From contig NZ_MBSS01000010.1 in the NCBI RefSeq assembly GCF_001695855.1, forward strand, positions 1 to 64,000: a stretch of 64,000 nt of DNA, in the 5' to 3' direction. This DNA comes from Ensifer sp. LC163. GTDB taxonomy: Bacteria > Pseudomonadota > Alphaproteobacteria > Rhizobiales > Rhizobiaceae. Shown here in pieces: positions 50,950 to 60,402 of this stretch (its first letter is position 1; every line of letters begins with the position of its first letter). The notes under the pieces are model-generated. The model worked only from the letters and a program-made list of their open reading frames with translations. It made no database searches and was not told the origin of the DNA. Both the position numbers and the translations under genes were made by a program.

Positions 50950-52221
50950 CTAGCGCATGGCCAGGTTGGCTTCGACCTTGATGACATCGCCGGGCAGAAC
51001 CGGCGTGTTCTCGTCAGCCGCGATCTGCTGTGCCTTGCCGTCCTTCTCGCGGACGATCGAATAGCTGACGACCGCCTCCGACATGTTGTCCTTGGTCTGT
51101 GCCGCCTCGGCCGATTGCAATAGCGCCTCGGTCATAAGGTCGCGACTGGTGCCAAGCTTGATCGCAAGCGTATCGAGCTCTGCCTCGGTGTTTTGCAGGT
51201 CCTGGGCAAGCTGGGCATCCCAATCGTTGCGCAGGTTGGTATCGTCCTGGGTCGCCTTGCTGACATCCTGTTTTGCCTTCAGAGACGCCGTGTCGATATC
51301 AAGAACGGCTGATTGCAGCTCCGCCACGCGCTGTTCCAGCGCGAGCTTGCGCGCACTCAGCGCCAGTCCCTTTTCGGCAAGCCCCTCGATCTTGTCCCGG
51401 TCTTCGGTCACCAGGTCCAATTGACGGTTCTGCGTTTCCGACTTTTTCGCCAGCGCCTGGATTTCGCTTTCGAGCAGTGACTTGAGATCGGCCAGCGACG
51501 CCAGCTGGCGCTTCTGTCTCTTGTCGCGCGAAACCATCAATGCAGCCTCGCTTTCGAGCAAGCCGGCGACGTCAGGCGCATCCTTCAATTCCTTCGGCAG
51601 TTCGATCTTTTCCTTGCCGGCGATCTCCGCCTGCAGGCGCGCGCGCCGGATCAAGAGCCGGTTGCGCTCGGAAACCTGCACGCTCGAATCTCCACGGGCA
51701 TTGATATAGTCGCGTGCAAAACGCTGTCCGCTCTCCGAACGCCTCAAGCCGCCACCAAGGCTGATGGCCTTGAGCACTGTCAGATTCGGCGCAAAGGGAT
51801 ATTCGCCAGGTTTCTGGATCTCGCCTGAAAGATAGACCGGACGGTACTGAGCGAGTTCGACGGAAGCCGAGGGCCGGTCACGCAGGCCGAACAGTGTCTG
51901 CATCTTGACGCCGATCGCCTCGCTCATCTCGTTCGTCGTCTTGCCGGCCGCCGGCAAGTCGCCGATGAAGGGGATGGAGACCATGCCGGAGGCACCAACG
52001 GTATATTCGCCGCTTACCACCGACCAGTCGCGCACCGCGCCTTCGGCGGTTTGCCATTCGGCCACGCGGATCTTCAACTTGTCCATGACACCGAGATGGT
52101 ACTCGTCAGCATGTGCCGGCAGCGCACCGAACACTGTTATGGCCGCCAGCATGGCGACCCTTAGGGAATACGGCTTGGGGAGGGAGATACGCGATCTCCC
52201 TTTGGTAACTTGATGTTTCAT
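50950..52221 (-). CDS. exoF: Polysaccharide export / priming accessory protein ExoF
   Basis: The 423-residue protein has a signal peptide (about 1-38, ending AHA), a polysaccharide export (Wza-type) domain (about 42-130), an SLBB-like part with P-V-Y-L-S-G-E-I-Q-K-P-G-E-Y-P-F (about 128-143), and a long coiled coil (about 190-380). ExoF is needed with ExoY for transfer of galactose-1-phosphate to the carrier lipid and resembles outer membrane export proteins. It follows exoY by 76 bp. Confidence 0.93.
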   Translation of the reverse strand: MKHQVTKGRSRISLPKPYSLRVAMLAAITVFGALPAHADEYHLGVMDKLKIRVAEWQTAEGAVRDWSVVSGEYTVGASGMVSIPFIGDLPAAGKTTNEMSEAIGVKMQTLFGLRDRPSASVELAQYRPVYLSGEIQKPGEYPFAPNLTVLKAISLGGGLRRSESGQRFARDYINARGDSSVQVSERNRLLIRRARLQAEIAGKEKIELPKELKDAPDVAGLLESEAALMVSRDKRQKRQLASLADLKSLLESEIQALAKKSETQNRQLDLVTEDRDKIEGLAEKGLALSARKLALEQRVAELQSAVLDIDTASLKAKQDVSKATQDDTNLRNDWDAQLAQDLQNTEAELDTLAIKLGTSRDLMTEALLQSAEAAQTKDNMSEAVVSYSIVREKDGKAQQIAADENTPVLPGDVIKVEANLAMR

Positions 52222-52297
52222 TAAAATTTCCCGGTTGCTGGTCGCCCGCGCCGGCGTCCGACGACTGAGGCCGTCAGGCTCCGTGGCGCAGCGTTCG

Positions 52298-52978
52298 TCA
52301 ATAGCTGCCGCGAGAAAAGCAGACTGCGGGGATCGTCTTGACGACGATGGAGAAGTCGCGGATCAGCGACCAGTTCTGAACATAATGCGTGTCGAAGGCG
52401 ACGCGAGCGGCATAGGAAACGTCATTCCTGCCGCTGATCTGCCAAAGACCCGTCAGGCCCGGGCGGGACTGCAGGTAGAACACAGCTGCAGCATCGTAGA
52501 GTTCGAGTTCGTCTTCGACGACGGGGCGCGGGCCGACGATGCTCATTTCGCCGCGCAGGATGTTGATGAGCTGCGGCAGTTCGTCGAGGCTGAGTTTGCG
52601 CAACACGCTGCCGACAACGGTCACCCGCGGGTCGTCCTGCAGCTTGCGCGTTGCACGCCATTCCTCGTAGGCGGCGGGATTGTTGCGGAGATATTCCTGC
52701 AAGAGCCGATCCCCATCCGCCCGCATCGTGCGGAACTTCAGGCAGCGGAATGAACGGCCATTATGGCCGATACGGCGGTGACCGTAAAAAACGGAACCGC
52801 CGTCGGAAAACTTGACGAGCATCATCAAGAGCAGGAAGAGCGGACTGAGAAAGGCGAGAGCTAGCGAAGCGGTGAAGATATCGAAGCCACGCTTCGAAAT
52901 TCCTCCTACCGGACGAAATGCTCCCGACTCTGCGGCACTGTAAAACGGCGAATTGGCCGATCGAGTCGCAGACTTCAT
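52298..52978 (-). CDS. exoY: Galactosyl-phosphate undecaprenyl transferase ExoY
   Basis: The 226-residue priming enzyme of succinoglycan has one N-terminal membrane segment (about 32-55) and the bacterial sugar transferase motifs L-K-F-R-T-M (about 79-84), [14 protein letters not shown] (about 124-137) and M-S-I-V-G-P-R-P (about 140-147). It moves galactose-1-phosphate from UDP-galactose to undecaprenyl phosphate. The start at 52978 gives the known length and has GGAG about 8 bases upstream. ExoX, divergently encoded, inhibits it. Confidence 0.95.
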   Translation of the reverse strand: MKSATRSANSPFYSAAESGAFRPVGGISKRGFDIFTASLALAFLSPLFLLLMMLVKFSDGGSVFYGHRRIGHNGRSFRCLKFRTMRADGDRLLQEYLRNNPAAYEEWRATRKLQDDPRVTVVGSVLRKLSLDELPQLINILRGEMSIVGPRPVVEDELELYDAAAVFYLQSRPGLTGLWQISGRNDVSYAARVAFDTHYVQNWSLIRDFSIVVKTIPAVCFSRGSY

Positions 52979-53760
52979 AGAGAAGACTCCATTTACGTTG
53001 GCGATTGGTCGGTCCCCTTGGGGCGCACTCGTATCCAAGAATGAGTGTATGGTTAGAATTTGTTTTTTAAAGGCGAAATGATGACCGGCGCCGTGCCCGC
53101 GGTTCACTGACGTATATCATCGATCGCGAATATGTAATATTTCCTTGATCCAGAAGATCATCTATTCATGGCGAGCCAAGTGGCTTCCGGTCGGTTTCGA
53201 TGTAGTTTCCGGGCAAACCGAAATTACTCATGAAAAAATTGACCTTACCTTGAACTAGTGATGTTTGCCTTCGTCTTGCGTCCGAAGATTTTCCCGCTCT
53301 GTAAATTGAGATCCGTCAAATTCGCCGATGTATTTTGCGGCGCAGCAATCTTTTGCATTGCACGCGCAAAGCGTTCACAAACGCGAATCTTGTAACAAAA
53401 GTTGATAACAAGAGGAGAGCGAGGCCAACCTCGAGACGAACGAAACAAGGCGAAACCCACGAAGGGTGGAATATCGAGCAACACATTTCGGCCCGTCAGG
53501 CCCCGACTGGCCGCGATATGGCCGCGGTGCAAACCGATTCCCTCGATCCGCCCCGGCCCATCCAATCAACGGAATTTGATCGGCGACGGCCTGTTCGAAA
53601 GGCGACATAAACATTTTCGGGGCTATAGCGGCTTATATTGCATCTGCGGTTATTGTCGGTTGAACCGAGGGATAACCGCCAATATATTGAAACTCCGTGG
53701 TTGGAAGGGCTTTAGCTCCGATGGAGACACCAACAACAGACCCGATGGCTAGGTAGAGCG
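52979..53760. promoter_or_regulatory. exoY-exoX divergent regulatory region
   Basis: A 782-bp gap without a supported gene between exoY (leftward) and exoX (rightward). In S. meliloti the equivalent region is a control point for succinoglycan, through MucR and the ExoR/ExoS-ChvI system. The sequence is clearly richer in A/T than its neighbours around 53040-53260 and 53390-53420, as expected for promoters and MucR-type sites; exact sites cannot be assigned by eye. Confidence 0.65.
53646..53679 (+). promoter_or_regulatory. Nested stem-loop in the exoX leader
   Basis: GCGGTTAT (53646-53653) pairs with ATAACCGC (53672-53679), enclosing the smaller palindrome CGGTTGAACCG (53657-53667). It lies about 80 bases upstream of the exoX ATG. 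No T-run follows on the plus strand, so it is more likely a regulatory or stabilising structure, or an operator, than a terminator. Confidence 0.5.
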
Positions 53761-54045
53761 ATGTTCGCACCCCGTGTCTTTGCGAGCATGATTGGCGCTT
53801 TGACGGTGTTTGCCATCGTCACCTATCTGCTGAACGGTTCGCTGACCTCGACCCTTATTCAAACCTTGATCTGCGCCGTCCTGATGCAGGTCGGCTATTT
53901 CCTGGCTGTCGTTTTTCTCGTCTGGAAGAAGGCCCGCGAGCGCGAGCGGCAGGCAGCCGAGAGCGCACGCGCGACGACCGACGAAAAGCAGCCCGGCAAG
54001 GTTTCGACGGGGCGCTTGAACAGGTCAGGCCACATCAACCCCTGA
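53761..54045 (+). CDS. exoX: Succinoglycan synthesis inhibitor ExoX
   Basis: The 94-residue membrane protein has two hydrophobic segments (about 7-25 and 31-56) and a charged, K/R/E-rich cytoplasmic tail. Size, topology and position next to exoY match ExoX, which lowers succinoglycan output by acting after transcription on ExoY; the exoX:exoY ratio sets production. AGG/TAGAG just before the ATG is a weak ribosome binding site. Confidence 0.88.
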   Translation: MFAPRVFASMIGALTVFAIVTYLLNGSLTSTLIQTLICAVLMQVGYFLAVVFLVWKKARERERQAAESARATTDEKQPGKVSTGRLNRSGHINP

Positions 54046-54197
54046 CGCGCGAAAGACGGCCTCCCTCTCCGCTGGCGATACCATCAACAAAAAAGTCAAC
54101 GTTTTGACGCGGTTGCGACATGATCCCGTTGCATCGTGCAGCAAACCGGCAAGCAACACCGATGCCGGCCATGCCCGAGGTAACGCTGGAGGCCACA

Positions 54198-55217
54198 ATG
54201 ACCGCAGCTGCAAGGATGGACGTCTGTGTCATCATCGCCGCAAAAAATGCCGCCGAAACGATTGCAAGGGCCGTCGCCTCGGCCTTGGCCGAGCCCGAGA
54301 CCGCCGAGGTCATCGTCATCGACGATGGTTCGACCGACACGACCGCGTCGGCCGCCCTGTCCGTTGCCGACGATACCGGACGGCTGAACATCGTGCGCTT
54401 CGAGAAGAATAGAGGACCGGCTGCAGCACGAAACCACGCGATATCGATCAGCCGCTCACCTATCCTCGCCATCCTCGATGCCGATGATTTCTTTCTGCCC
54501 GGCAGACTTGGCCAGCTTCTGGACGTTTCTGATTGGGATTTCGTCGCCGACAACATCGCCTTCATGGACGAGGCGGCCGCCGCTGATGCAGCGGACGAAG
54601 TGGACCGGTTCCAACCGGAGCCACGCCTTCTCGATCTCGCCGGCTTCGTCGAGGGTAACATCTCGCGCCGCGGCGTCAGGCGGGGAGAGATCGGTTTTCT
54701 CAAGCCCCTCATGCGGCGTGAGTTTCTTTCCACCCATCAGCTCGCCTACAACGAGACCCTTCGTCTCGGCGAAGATTACGACCTCTATCTACGAGCACTT
54801 GCCAAAGGCGCGCGCTACAAGATCATCCACAGCTGCGGTTATGCGGCCATCGTACGCGGCAATTCGCTGAGCGGCAGTCACCGCACCGAAGACCTGAAGA
54901 GGCTTTATGAGGCCGACCGGGCGATCCTTGCGGACAATCAATTGAGTGCAGAGGCGTCCGCCATGATCCGCCGGCACGAACGCCATATTCGTGGGCGCTA
55001 CGAACATCGCCATTTTCTCGACCTGAAACGCCAGGGCGGGCCGATCGCCGCCGTCACCTACCTGCTCGGCAAACCGGCAGCCGTTCCGGCAGTCGCCGGC
55101 GGGATCTTTGCTGATAAGACCGAGCGCATGACACGGAGCAAGCCCGATGCCTTGGCGGCGCTCGGCGGCTCGGGACGGCTGCGTTACCTGCTGCCGGCTT
55201 CCGCTGAATTGGGCTAA
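54198..55217 (+). CDS. exoU: Glucosyltransferase ExoU
   Basis: The 339-residue GT2 enzyme has the nucleotide-sugar core V-I-I-A-A-K-N-A-A-E-T-I (about 10-21), V-I-D-D-G-S-T-D (about 37-44) and the D-x-D motif in I-L-D-A-D-D (about 87-92). ExoU adds the sixth sugar, a glucose, to the lipid-linked succinoglycan side chain. The start at 54198 has GGAGG five bases upstream; the frame opens 26 codons earlier without a good site. It converges on exoV with a strong terminator between them. Confidence 0.92.
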   Translation: MTAAARMDVCVIIAAKNAAETIARAVASALAEPETAEVIVIDDGSTDTTASAALSVADDTGRLNIVRFEKNRGPAAARNHAISISRSPILAILDADDFFLPGRLGQLLDVSDWDFVADNIAFMDEAAAADAADEVDRFQPEPRLLDLAGFVEGNISRRGVRRGEIGFLKPLMRREFLSTHQLAYNETLRLGEDYDLYLRALAKGARYKIIHSCGYAAIVRGNSLSGSHRTEDLKRLYEADRAILADNQLSAEASAMIRRHERHIRGRYEHRHFLDLKRQGGPIAAVTYLLGKPAAVPAVAGGIFADKTERMTRSKPDALAALGGSGRLRYLLPASAELG

Positions 55218-55223
55218 TCGCCA

Positions 55224-55256
55224 GTGAAACGGCGCCCACTGGGGGCGCCGTTTCAC
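55224..55256. terminator. Bidirectional terminator between exoU and exoV
   Basis: GTGAAACGGCGCCC (55224-55237) pairs perfectly with GGGCGCCGTTTCAC (55243-55256) over a five-base loop, seven bases after the exoU stop and nine from the exoV stop. The outer A/T pairs provide short U-tracts on both sides. Confidence 0.88.
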
Positions 55257-55264
55257 CTCTACCT

Positions 55265-56215
55265 TCAGAGATAGTCGCGACGAACCGTCTCGAGGACATC
55301 GCGGAAGCGCACCTTGCGCTCGGCAAGAACACGGTCTTCACTCAGTTGCGGTTGCGCTCTGCTTGCCTGCCACAATGCCAGCGTCGACGGCGCCGCCAAC
55401 AGCTGCTTGGCCGCTCCGCGTAGAAACGTTTGTCTAGGCTGCTTCGCGTCGACGACCAGGCCTCCATCTATCTGCCGGCGGTTCGGATCTTCGCCATAGG
55501 TTTCCGGTATGTCGAACCCCATGCCCCAGAACCGGGTGCCCTTGATCATCGCTTCGGCCCGGCTGGAAACCGGGACATGGCGGGGGCGATAGGTCACCCC
55601 GACCGTCCGGGCCCAATCGTTCCACTTGAAGCTGTTGATGCTGTTCGAGGTCGAGACCGCAACCCACGGGACGCGAAAGGCGTCCGCAAGGATGGCGCCG
55701 TGCATCGATTCCGCCACGATCAGCTCGGACTGAGCGATCTCCCGGATCACGGCTCCGGCCTCGCCGCGCGGGTCGATATAGTGCAGGCCGACAGTGCCGC
55801 AGGTCGTCGGCCACATGCCGGCAATCGCACTCTCCCAATGCGGCACGAAGCTGCGCTTGTGGATCTTGGGCAAGTTCTGGAACTCCGGCATCTCGGCAAC
55901 CATCACGGCCGGATCGATAATACCGCGTTCGGGCTCGATGCCGACCTTTTCGGCTGTCAGCGGACCGCGCACACTGCGAATGTCCCATTCCGCGGTATCG
56001 CGCATATCCGGAAGCGTGCCATAGCCAAAGCCGCTGCCGAGCACCAGCTTTCGTATGCCATCGGGTAATAACGCTCGATTGAGCACCGTACCGACGCCGA
56101 CGAGCAGGATGTCGTCATGGCTGTCGCGGAAACCAGGCAAGAGGAAATCCCAGAGCCAAAGATTGAGGTCGTCTCCGAAATTTCCGTGATGTGATTCCCA
56201 GTAATAGGGCTTCAT
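55265..56215 (-). CDS. exoV: Succinoglycan pyruvyltransferase ExoV
   Basis: The 316-residue protein belongs to the polysaccharide pyruvyltransferase family. Recognisable parts are N-F-G-D-D-L-N-L-W (about 11-19) at the N-terminus, the V-R-G-P-L-T-A segment (about 83-89), F-V-P-H-W-E (about 126-131), and E-S-M-H-G-A-I-L-A-D-A-F-R-V-P (about 182-196) with the conserved H. ExoV adds the pyruvate ketal to the terminal glucose from PEP. AAGGGA lies 6 bases before the ATG. It follows exoW by 85 bp. Confidence 0.93.
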   Translation of the reverse strand: MKPYYWESHHGNFGDDLNLWLWDFLLPGFRDSHDDILLVGVGTVLNRALLPDGIRKLVLGSGFGYGTLPDMRDTAEWDIRSVRGPLTAEKVGIEPERGIIDPAVMVAEMPEFQNLPKIHKRSFVPHWESAIAGMWPTTCGTVGLHYIDPRGEAGAVIREIAQSELIVAESMHGAILADAFRVPWVAVSTSNSINSFKWNDWARTVGVTYRPRHVPVSSRAEAMIKGTRFWGMGFDIPETYGEDPNRRQIDGGLVVDAKQPRQTFLRGAAKQLLAAPSTLALWQASRAQPQLSEDRVLAERKVRFRDVLETVRRDYL

Positions 56216-56300
56216 AAGCGGTCCCTTCTCTCAAATGAAAATGTGTCCGGCGCCGCAAGCGGCGGGTCTTTCTCCCTCCTCAGGGATGCTGTCTTCGTGA

Positions 56301-57266
56301 TCAGCGTTGCGGTGATAGCTTGCCGACGGCCAGTTCGAGGGCGCTTTGCAGCAATTTCGGATCGCGCCATACCCAGCGCGCAAGCAGCCTGAATTGTGGT
56401 GCCTTCTTGCGGCGCAGCCGGCGTGCCTGGCTCCACAAGGCCTGACGGCGGGCCGTGTGCTGATAGGACCGGATCGAGGCGATTTCCGACGGTCGGCGTG
56501 AAAACCGGCCCTCGAGCGTTTCAAGTGCCACGAAGGTGTTGAACTGCTGCTGCAGAAACTCCGGCGAATCGTTGTCGATCGAATGGAAGATGTTGATGCC
56601 CTCGCCGCGTTCGGCGCCGGCCGCGTCGCAAAGCACCACCCGTCGGGCCGACAACACGCAATCGCAAAAGAACAGCACGTCCTCGGCCGCCAGCCGGAGT
56701 GCGGCGTCGAAGCGGATCGTCTCGAACAACGAACGCCCGATCACCATGCAGGACAGATGCAGGAAGCTCCAGTTCCTCAACATCACCTTGGAAAGATCCG
56801 GAATTTCCACCACCAGCGGGCTCTCCTGCAACCGGATGCAGGTATCGCTCTTCAGGAGATCGGCGACGCCGAAATGATAGTAGAATGCATCGCCGCCCGA
56901 TATCGACGCCCAATAACAATCGGCATCGAATCGAGTCAGGCTTTGATAGGCATTCCACAGGTGATCGGGCGTCCAGACGTCGTCGGAATCGAGGAATGCT
57001 ACGAACTCCGCGTCATGTGGAACATTGTCGAGCCCGGTGTTGCGTGCGCCACCCGGCCCCTGGTTGGATTGCCGCACGACAGTGATGCGCCCGCGCATGT
57101 CTTCACTGAGCGGCGCCAGCTCCTCATCGATCGGATAAGGAGATTGATCGTCGACCACCAAGATATGGAAGTCCTGAAATGTCTGGGCGAAGACGGACGT
57201 AAGCGCCCGCCGAAGGATGCCCGGCTCCTTCTGGTAGTAAGGGATAATAATCGTCAGCTTTGCCAT
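56301..57266 (-). CDS. exoW: Glucosyltransferase ExoW
   Basis: The 321-residue GT2 enzyme has I-I-I-P-Y-Y-Q-K-E-P-G-I-L (about 6-18), V-V-D-D-Q-S-P-Y-P (about 37-45), GGARNTGLDNV (about 73-83) and the D-x-D motif F-L-D-S-D-D-V-W (about 91-98). ExoW adds the seventh sugar of the succinoglycan repeat, after which ExoV can add pyruvate. The gene is divergent from exoT across 115 bp. Confidence 0.94.
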   Translation of the reverse strand: MAKLTIIIPYYQKEPGILRRALTSVFAQTFQDFHILVVDDQSPYPIDEELAPLSEDMRGRITVVRQSNQGPGGARNTGLDNVPHDAEFVAFLDSDDVWTPDHLWNAYQSLTRFDADCYWASISGGDAFYYHFGVADLLKSDTCIRLQESPLVVEIPDLSKVMLRNWSFLHLSCMVIGRSLFETIRFDAALRLAAEDVLFFCDCVLSARRVVLCDAAGAERGEGINIFHSIDNDSPEFLQQQFNTFVALETLEGRFSRRPSEIASIRSYQHTARRQALWSQARRLRRKKAPQFRLLARWVWRDPKLLQSALELAVGKLSPQR

Positions 57267-57381
57267 CTTTTCGCCCCTGCGGTTTCTCTAGAAAGAGTCT
57301 TGCGTGGTCTCCTCCCACCGGGTCGCGGCCGTATGTCTATCGCTTGTCCTTTGTCACTCATCCTTTCAAAGGGCTCACGGG

Positions 57382-58875
57382 ATGTTCGCCATGCCCTCAA
57401 CCGTCAATGCCAATTCCGTCACCCGTAACGTCGGCTGGAGCGTGCTCTCAAAGACAGGCACATTCGGGCTGAAATTTGTCACCGTGCCTATTCTGGCGCG
57501 CATCCTGACGCCCGAAGAGTTTGGAACGGTCGCCGTCGCACTCACAGTCGTGCAGTTTCTGGCCATGATCGGCGGCGCCGGTCTGGCCTCTGCGCTGATC
57601 ATTCAGCGCGACGAGGAAATGGAACTCGTCCATTCCGCATTCTGGGCGAATCTGGCGATTTCCATGCTGATGGCGCTTGGCCTTTTCGTCTTTGCTGCAC
57701 CACTCGCAGTGATGCTGGGGGCGCCCGAAGCTGCCTATCTGCTTGAGATTATGAGCCTGCTCATTCCGCTGCAGCTCGGCGGCGATGTCGCCTATGCGCT
57801 CCTGGCCCGGCGCATGAATTTCAGCAAGGATGCCGCCTGGAGCATGATTTCGGAGACGCTCGGCGCTCTCGTCGCCGTCGCCATGGCGCTTGCCGGGTTC
57901 GGTGTGTGGTCGCTCTTGGGCCAGCTGTTCGTCTCCGCACTGATTCGCCTCGCGGGGCTCTATGCCGTCTCCGGCTATGTGCCGCGGCTGGTCTTTTCAT
58001 TGTCGCGCGTCTGGACCCTAAGCCGTTTCAGTCTCGGCATGATGGGCTCCGAGATCGCCAATTTCATCACTTTCCAGTCGCCAATGGTGGTGATCTCCCG
58101 CTATCTCGGCCTTTCCGATGCTGGCGCTTATTCCGCCGCCAACCGCTTCTCCAGTATCCCCAACCAGATCGTGCTTTCGGCTGTTATGGGCGTGCTTTTC
58201 CCCGCCTTCAGCCATATGGGCGAGGATCGCGAGCGCCGGTCGCAGGCCTTGATGCTGAGCACGCAGGTCACCACCGTGCTGCTGGCTCCGATGATGTTCG
58301 GGCTGTGGGCGCTCGCCGAGCCGGCGATGCTCGTGCTCTTCGGCAGCCAATGGGCGGCGGCCTGGCCGGTTCTCGGACTGCTGGCGCTGTCCAAGGGTAT
58401 CCTGACACCGTGCAGCACCTACGTGCCCTATCTCAAGGGTATCGGCCAGGGTGCGGTCCTGTTCTGGTGGGCGGTGATCCGGGCGGTTATCACCACCGGC
58501 GCAGTTGCCTATGCGGCCATCAACGGCTCGCTGATCGACGCGATGATCGCGCTTTGCACGGTCAACGTTCTGACTCTGATCGGGTATTCGTGGGTGGTCT
58601 TCCGGGCTGACCGTATGCCGTTCGTGAAAGGCTTCTTCGTCTCGACCCGGCCAATGTTTGCGGCCTTTGCCATGGCGCTTGCCGTGCGTTTTCTGCTTGA
58701 GCGATTCGGCCCCCTGGTTCCCAACGCCATCTTGCAGGTGCTGGCCGGCGCTGCCATGGGCGGCCTCATCTACCTTATCCTGATGGTTCTGACCGAGCGG
58801 AAATTGCTGATGAAACTATATCGGATGATCCGTCAGCGCGGCGCGGTGGGTGCCGCGCCAGAACCCGCGGAATGA
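57382..58875 (+). CDS. exoT: Wzx-type flippase ExoT
   Basis: The 497-residue polysaccharide-transport protein has about 12-14 hydrophobic helices and the PST/MATE-like N-terminal pattern N-V-G-W-S-V-L-S-K-x-G-x-F-G-L-K-F (about 14-30). ExoT helps export succinoglycan, particularly the low-molecular-weight form. Starts at 57382 and 57391 are both possible; AAAGGG eight bases before 57382 favours it, while 57391 would give 494 residues. A longer frame begins 26 codons upstream. The expected exoI gene does not follow. Confidence 0.92.
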   Translation: MFAMPSTVNANSVTRNVGWSVLSKTGTFGLKFVTVPILARILTPEEFGTVAVALTVVQFLAMIGGAGLASALIIQRDEEMELVHSAFWANLAISMLMALGLFVFAAPLAVMLGAPEAAYLLEIMSLLIPLQLGGDVAYALLARRMNFSKDAAWSMISETLGALVAVAMALAGFGVWSLLGQLFVSALIRLAGLYAVSGYVPRLVFSLSRVWTLSRFSLGMMGSEIANFITFQSPMVVISRYLGLSDAGAYSAANRFSSIPNQIVLSAVMGVLFPAFSHMGEDRERRSQALMLSTQVTTVLLAPMMFGLWALAEPAMLVLFGSQWAAAWPVLGLLALSKGILTPCSTYVPYLKGIGQGAVLFWWAVIRAVITTGAVAYAAINGSLIDAMIALCTVNVLTLIGYSWVVFRADRMPFVKGFFVSTRPMFAAFAMALAVRFLLERFGPLVPNAILQVLAGAAMGGLIYLILMVLTERKLLMKLYRMIRQRGAVGAAPEPAE

Positions 58876-59284
58876 TAGGGGTTGGCGACGTCGGCAGTGC
58901 CTTACACTCGCCGCAATTCCCGCCGCCGCCGCCAAAAAACGTCAAATTGACAATGGCCAACGAAAAAACTCTACAATCCTTGCTGGCGTTTGATTGCAAT
59001 CAATTCAACCAAAGACTTCTGCTCATGAGAATATGAGCATGTTCCGCAAAATGCGACAACGGGTGCGCTTTTAAGGACTGCTGCGGTGAATTTGCGATCG
59101 ATCTGAGGTGAATTCGAAATGTGGCGAATGCTGCATCGCAGCAAAACATGACTGATTCTTTTGTTGCAACGCCATATTTTCATCCACGCCCCTGCCCTAG
59201 CTTAATCGATGCGGGCTCTAGTCTGCTCTGTTGAAACGGCGCCGAAAATGGCGCTGGCAGATAGGAGTGACGGACATCGTGGCG
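58876..59284. other. exoT-exoH gap; exoI absent
   Basis: A 409-bp gap with only short, unconvincing frames. In S. meliloti exoI lies between exoT and exoH; no match to a secreted nuclease-like protein is visible here. The right half (about 59140-59260) is probably the exoH operon promoter and leader, with AGGAG at 59263-59267. Nothing else recognisable was seen. Confidence 0.65.
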
Positions 59285-60400
59285 ATGGACGCGAACATTT
59301 CCTCGCGGATCAATCTGATGCGCATCATGCTGATCTCGGGCATCGTCTTCGTGCATGTGCCGCATGATCCGCAGACGAGCCCGTTCCTGGGAACCTATGG
59401 GTTCCTGGACTGGCTGCGCGTGTTTCTGGGCGACAGCCTGTTTCGCGTCGGCGTTCCCTGCCTCAGTGCCATCTCCGGCTATCTCATGTTCCGCCGAGGT
59501 CTGGACACGTTCGACTACAAGAAGACGCTTCGAACCAAAGCGCGCACGGTGCTGCTTCCCTTCCTCCTGTGGAACCTGGCCTTTCTGGCACTCGTCTATC
59601 TCGCGCAGCTTGGGAATATCGGCTTCGGCTACCTGCCGGATGTCGTCAATGCCACCCCACGGGAATGGCTGAGCCTTGCCTTCGCGCTCGAGGGCCTGCC
59701 GATCAACGTCCCGCTCTACTTTCTGCGCGATCTTTTGTTATGCATCCTGCTCTCGCCATTGCTGGCCTGGCTGATCAAGCGCTATCCGCTGCAAACTCTT
59801 GGCGTTCTGCTCGCCTATGCCGTGCTTCCGCTGCCGAATGGCGTCTTCCTGAAGAAATCGATCCTCTTCGGCTTCTGCACCGGTATCTATGTCAGCCTGC
59901 ACCGCATCGACGCCAAGCTGCTCGACCCCTATGCCCGATCGATCGCCGCTATTTTCCTCGCAGCTGCTGTCGCGCTCTCGATCGTTCTTTACCAGACCGG
60001 TCCGGAGTTCCCTCTCTGGGCCGATATGCTGCGCGGCCTGACAGCACTTTCCGGCATCGTCGGTTCCTGGGCCGTTTCAGCACTTCTCGTGCGCACACGG
60101 TTCGGTGAACGCCTTGCGCGCGCCGGTGGCCTCAGCTTCTGGATCTTCTGTGCCCATTATCCCCTGCTCATCCTTTTCTGGATGGCCTGGAACCGCACCG
60201 AAATCACCGACTACCGGCTGTTCTATTTTACGATCCCCTTCATCACGATCGTCATTCTCGTTGCCGCGCATGGCCTCGCCAAGCGCCTGGCACCGGGCTT
60301 CACCGCCGTCCTGACCGGCAGCCGCACCGGCCCCTCCCAAGCCGATGCGCGCCCGGACACAGGTCGTCGCTCCGATTACTCGCCACAGCAAAGGACCTGA
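59285..60400 (+). CDS. exoH: Succinoglycan succinyltransferase ExoH
   Basis: The 371-residue membrane protein of the acyltransferase 3 family has about ten helices. N-terminal hallmarks are R-I-N-L-M-R-I-M-L-I-S-G-I-V-F-V-H-V (about 8-25) and F-R-V-G-V-P-C-L-S-A-I-S-G-Y-L (about 53-67). ExoH succinylates succinoglycan; in S. meliloti this makes the polymer sensitive to ExoK cleavage and active in symbiosis. An alternative GTG at 59279 is closer to the AGGAG at 59263. First gene of the exoHKLAM operon. Confidence 0.93.
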   Translation: MDANISSRINLMRIMLISGIVFVHVPHDPQTSPFLGTYGFLDWLRVFLGDSLFRVGVPCLSAISGYLMFRRGLDTFDYKKTLRTKARTVLLPFLLWNLAFLALVYLAQLGNIGFGYLPDVVNATPREWLSLAFALEGLPINVPLYFLRDLLLCILLSPLLAWLIKRYPLQTLGVLLAYAVLPLPNGVFLKKSILFGFCTGIYVSLHRIDAKLLDPYARSIAAIFLAAAVALSIVLYQTGPEFPLWADMLRGLTALSGIVGSWAVSALLVRTRFGERLARAGGLSFWIFCAHYPLLILFWMAWNRTEITDYRLFYFTIPFITIVILVAAHGLAKRLAPGFTAVLTGSRTGPSQADARPDTGRRSDYSPQQRT

Positions 60401-60402
60401 CC

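Noticed and set aside
53245-53565. Small open frames in the exoY-exoX gap
   Set aside because: No ribosome binding site, no domain, and overlapping frames on both strands; the region is better explained as regulatory DNA.
58876-59284. Possible shortened exoI in the exoT-exoH gap
   Set aside because: The longest frames here (about 70 codons) are on the minus strand and show no signal peptide or nuclease motif.
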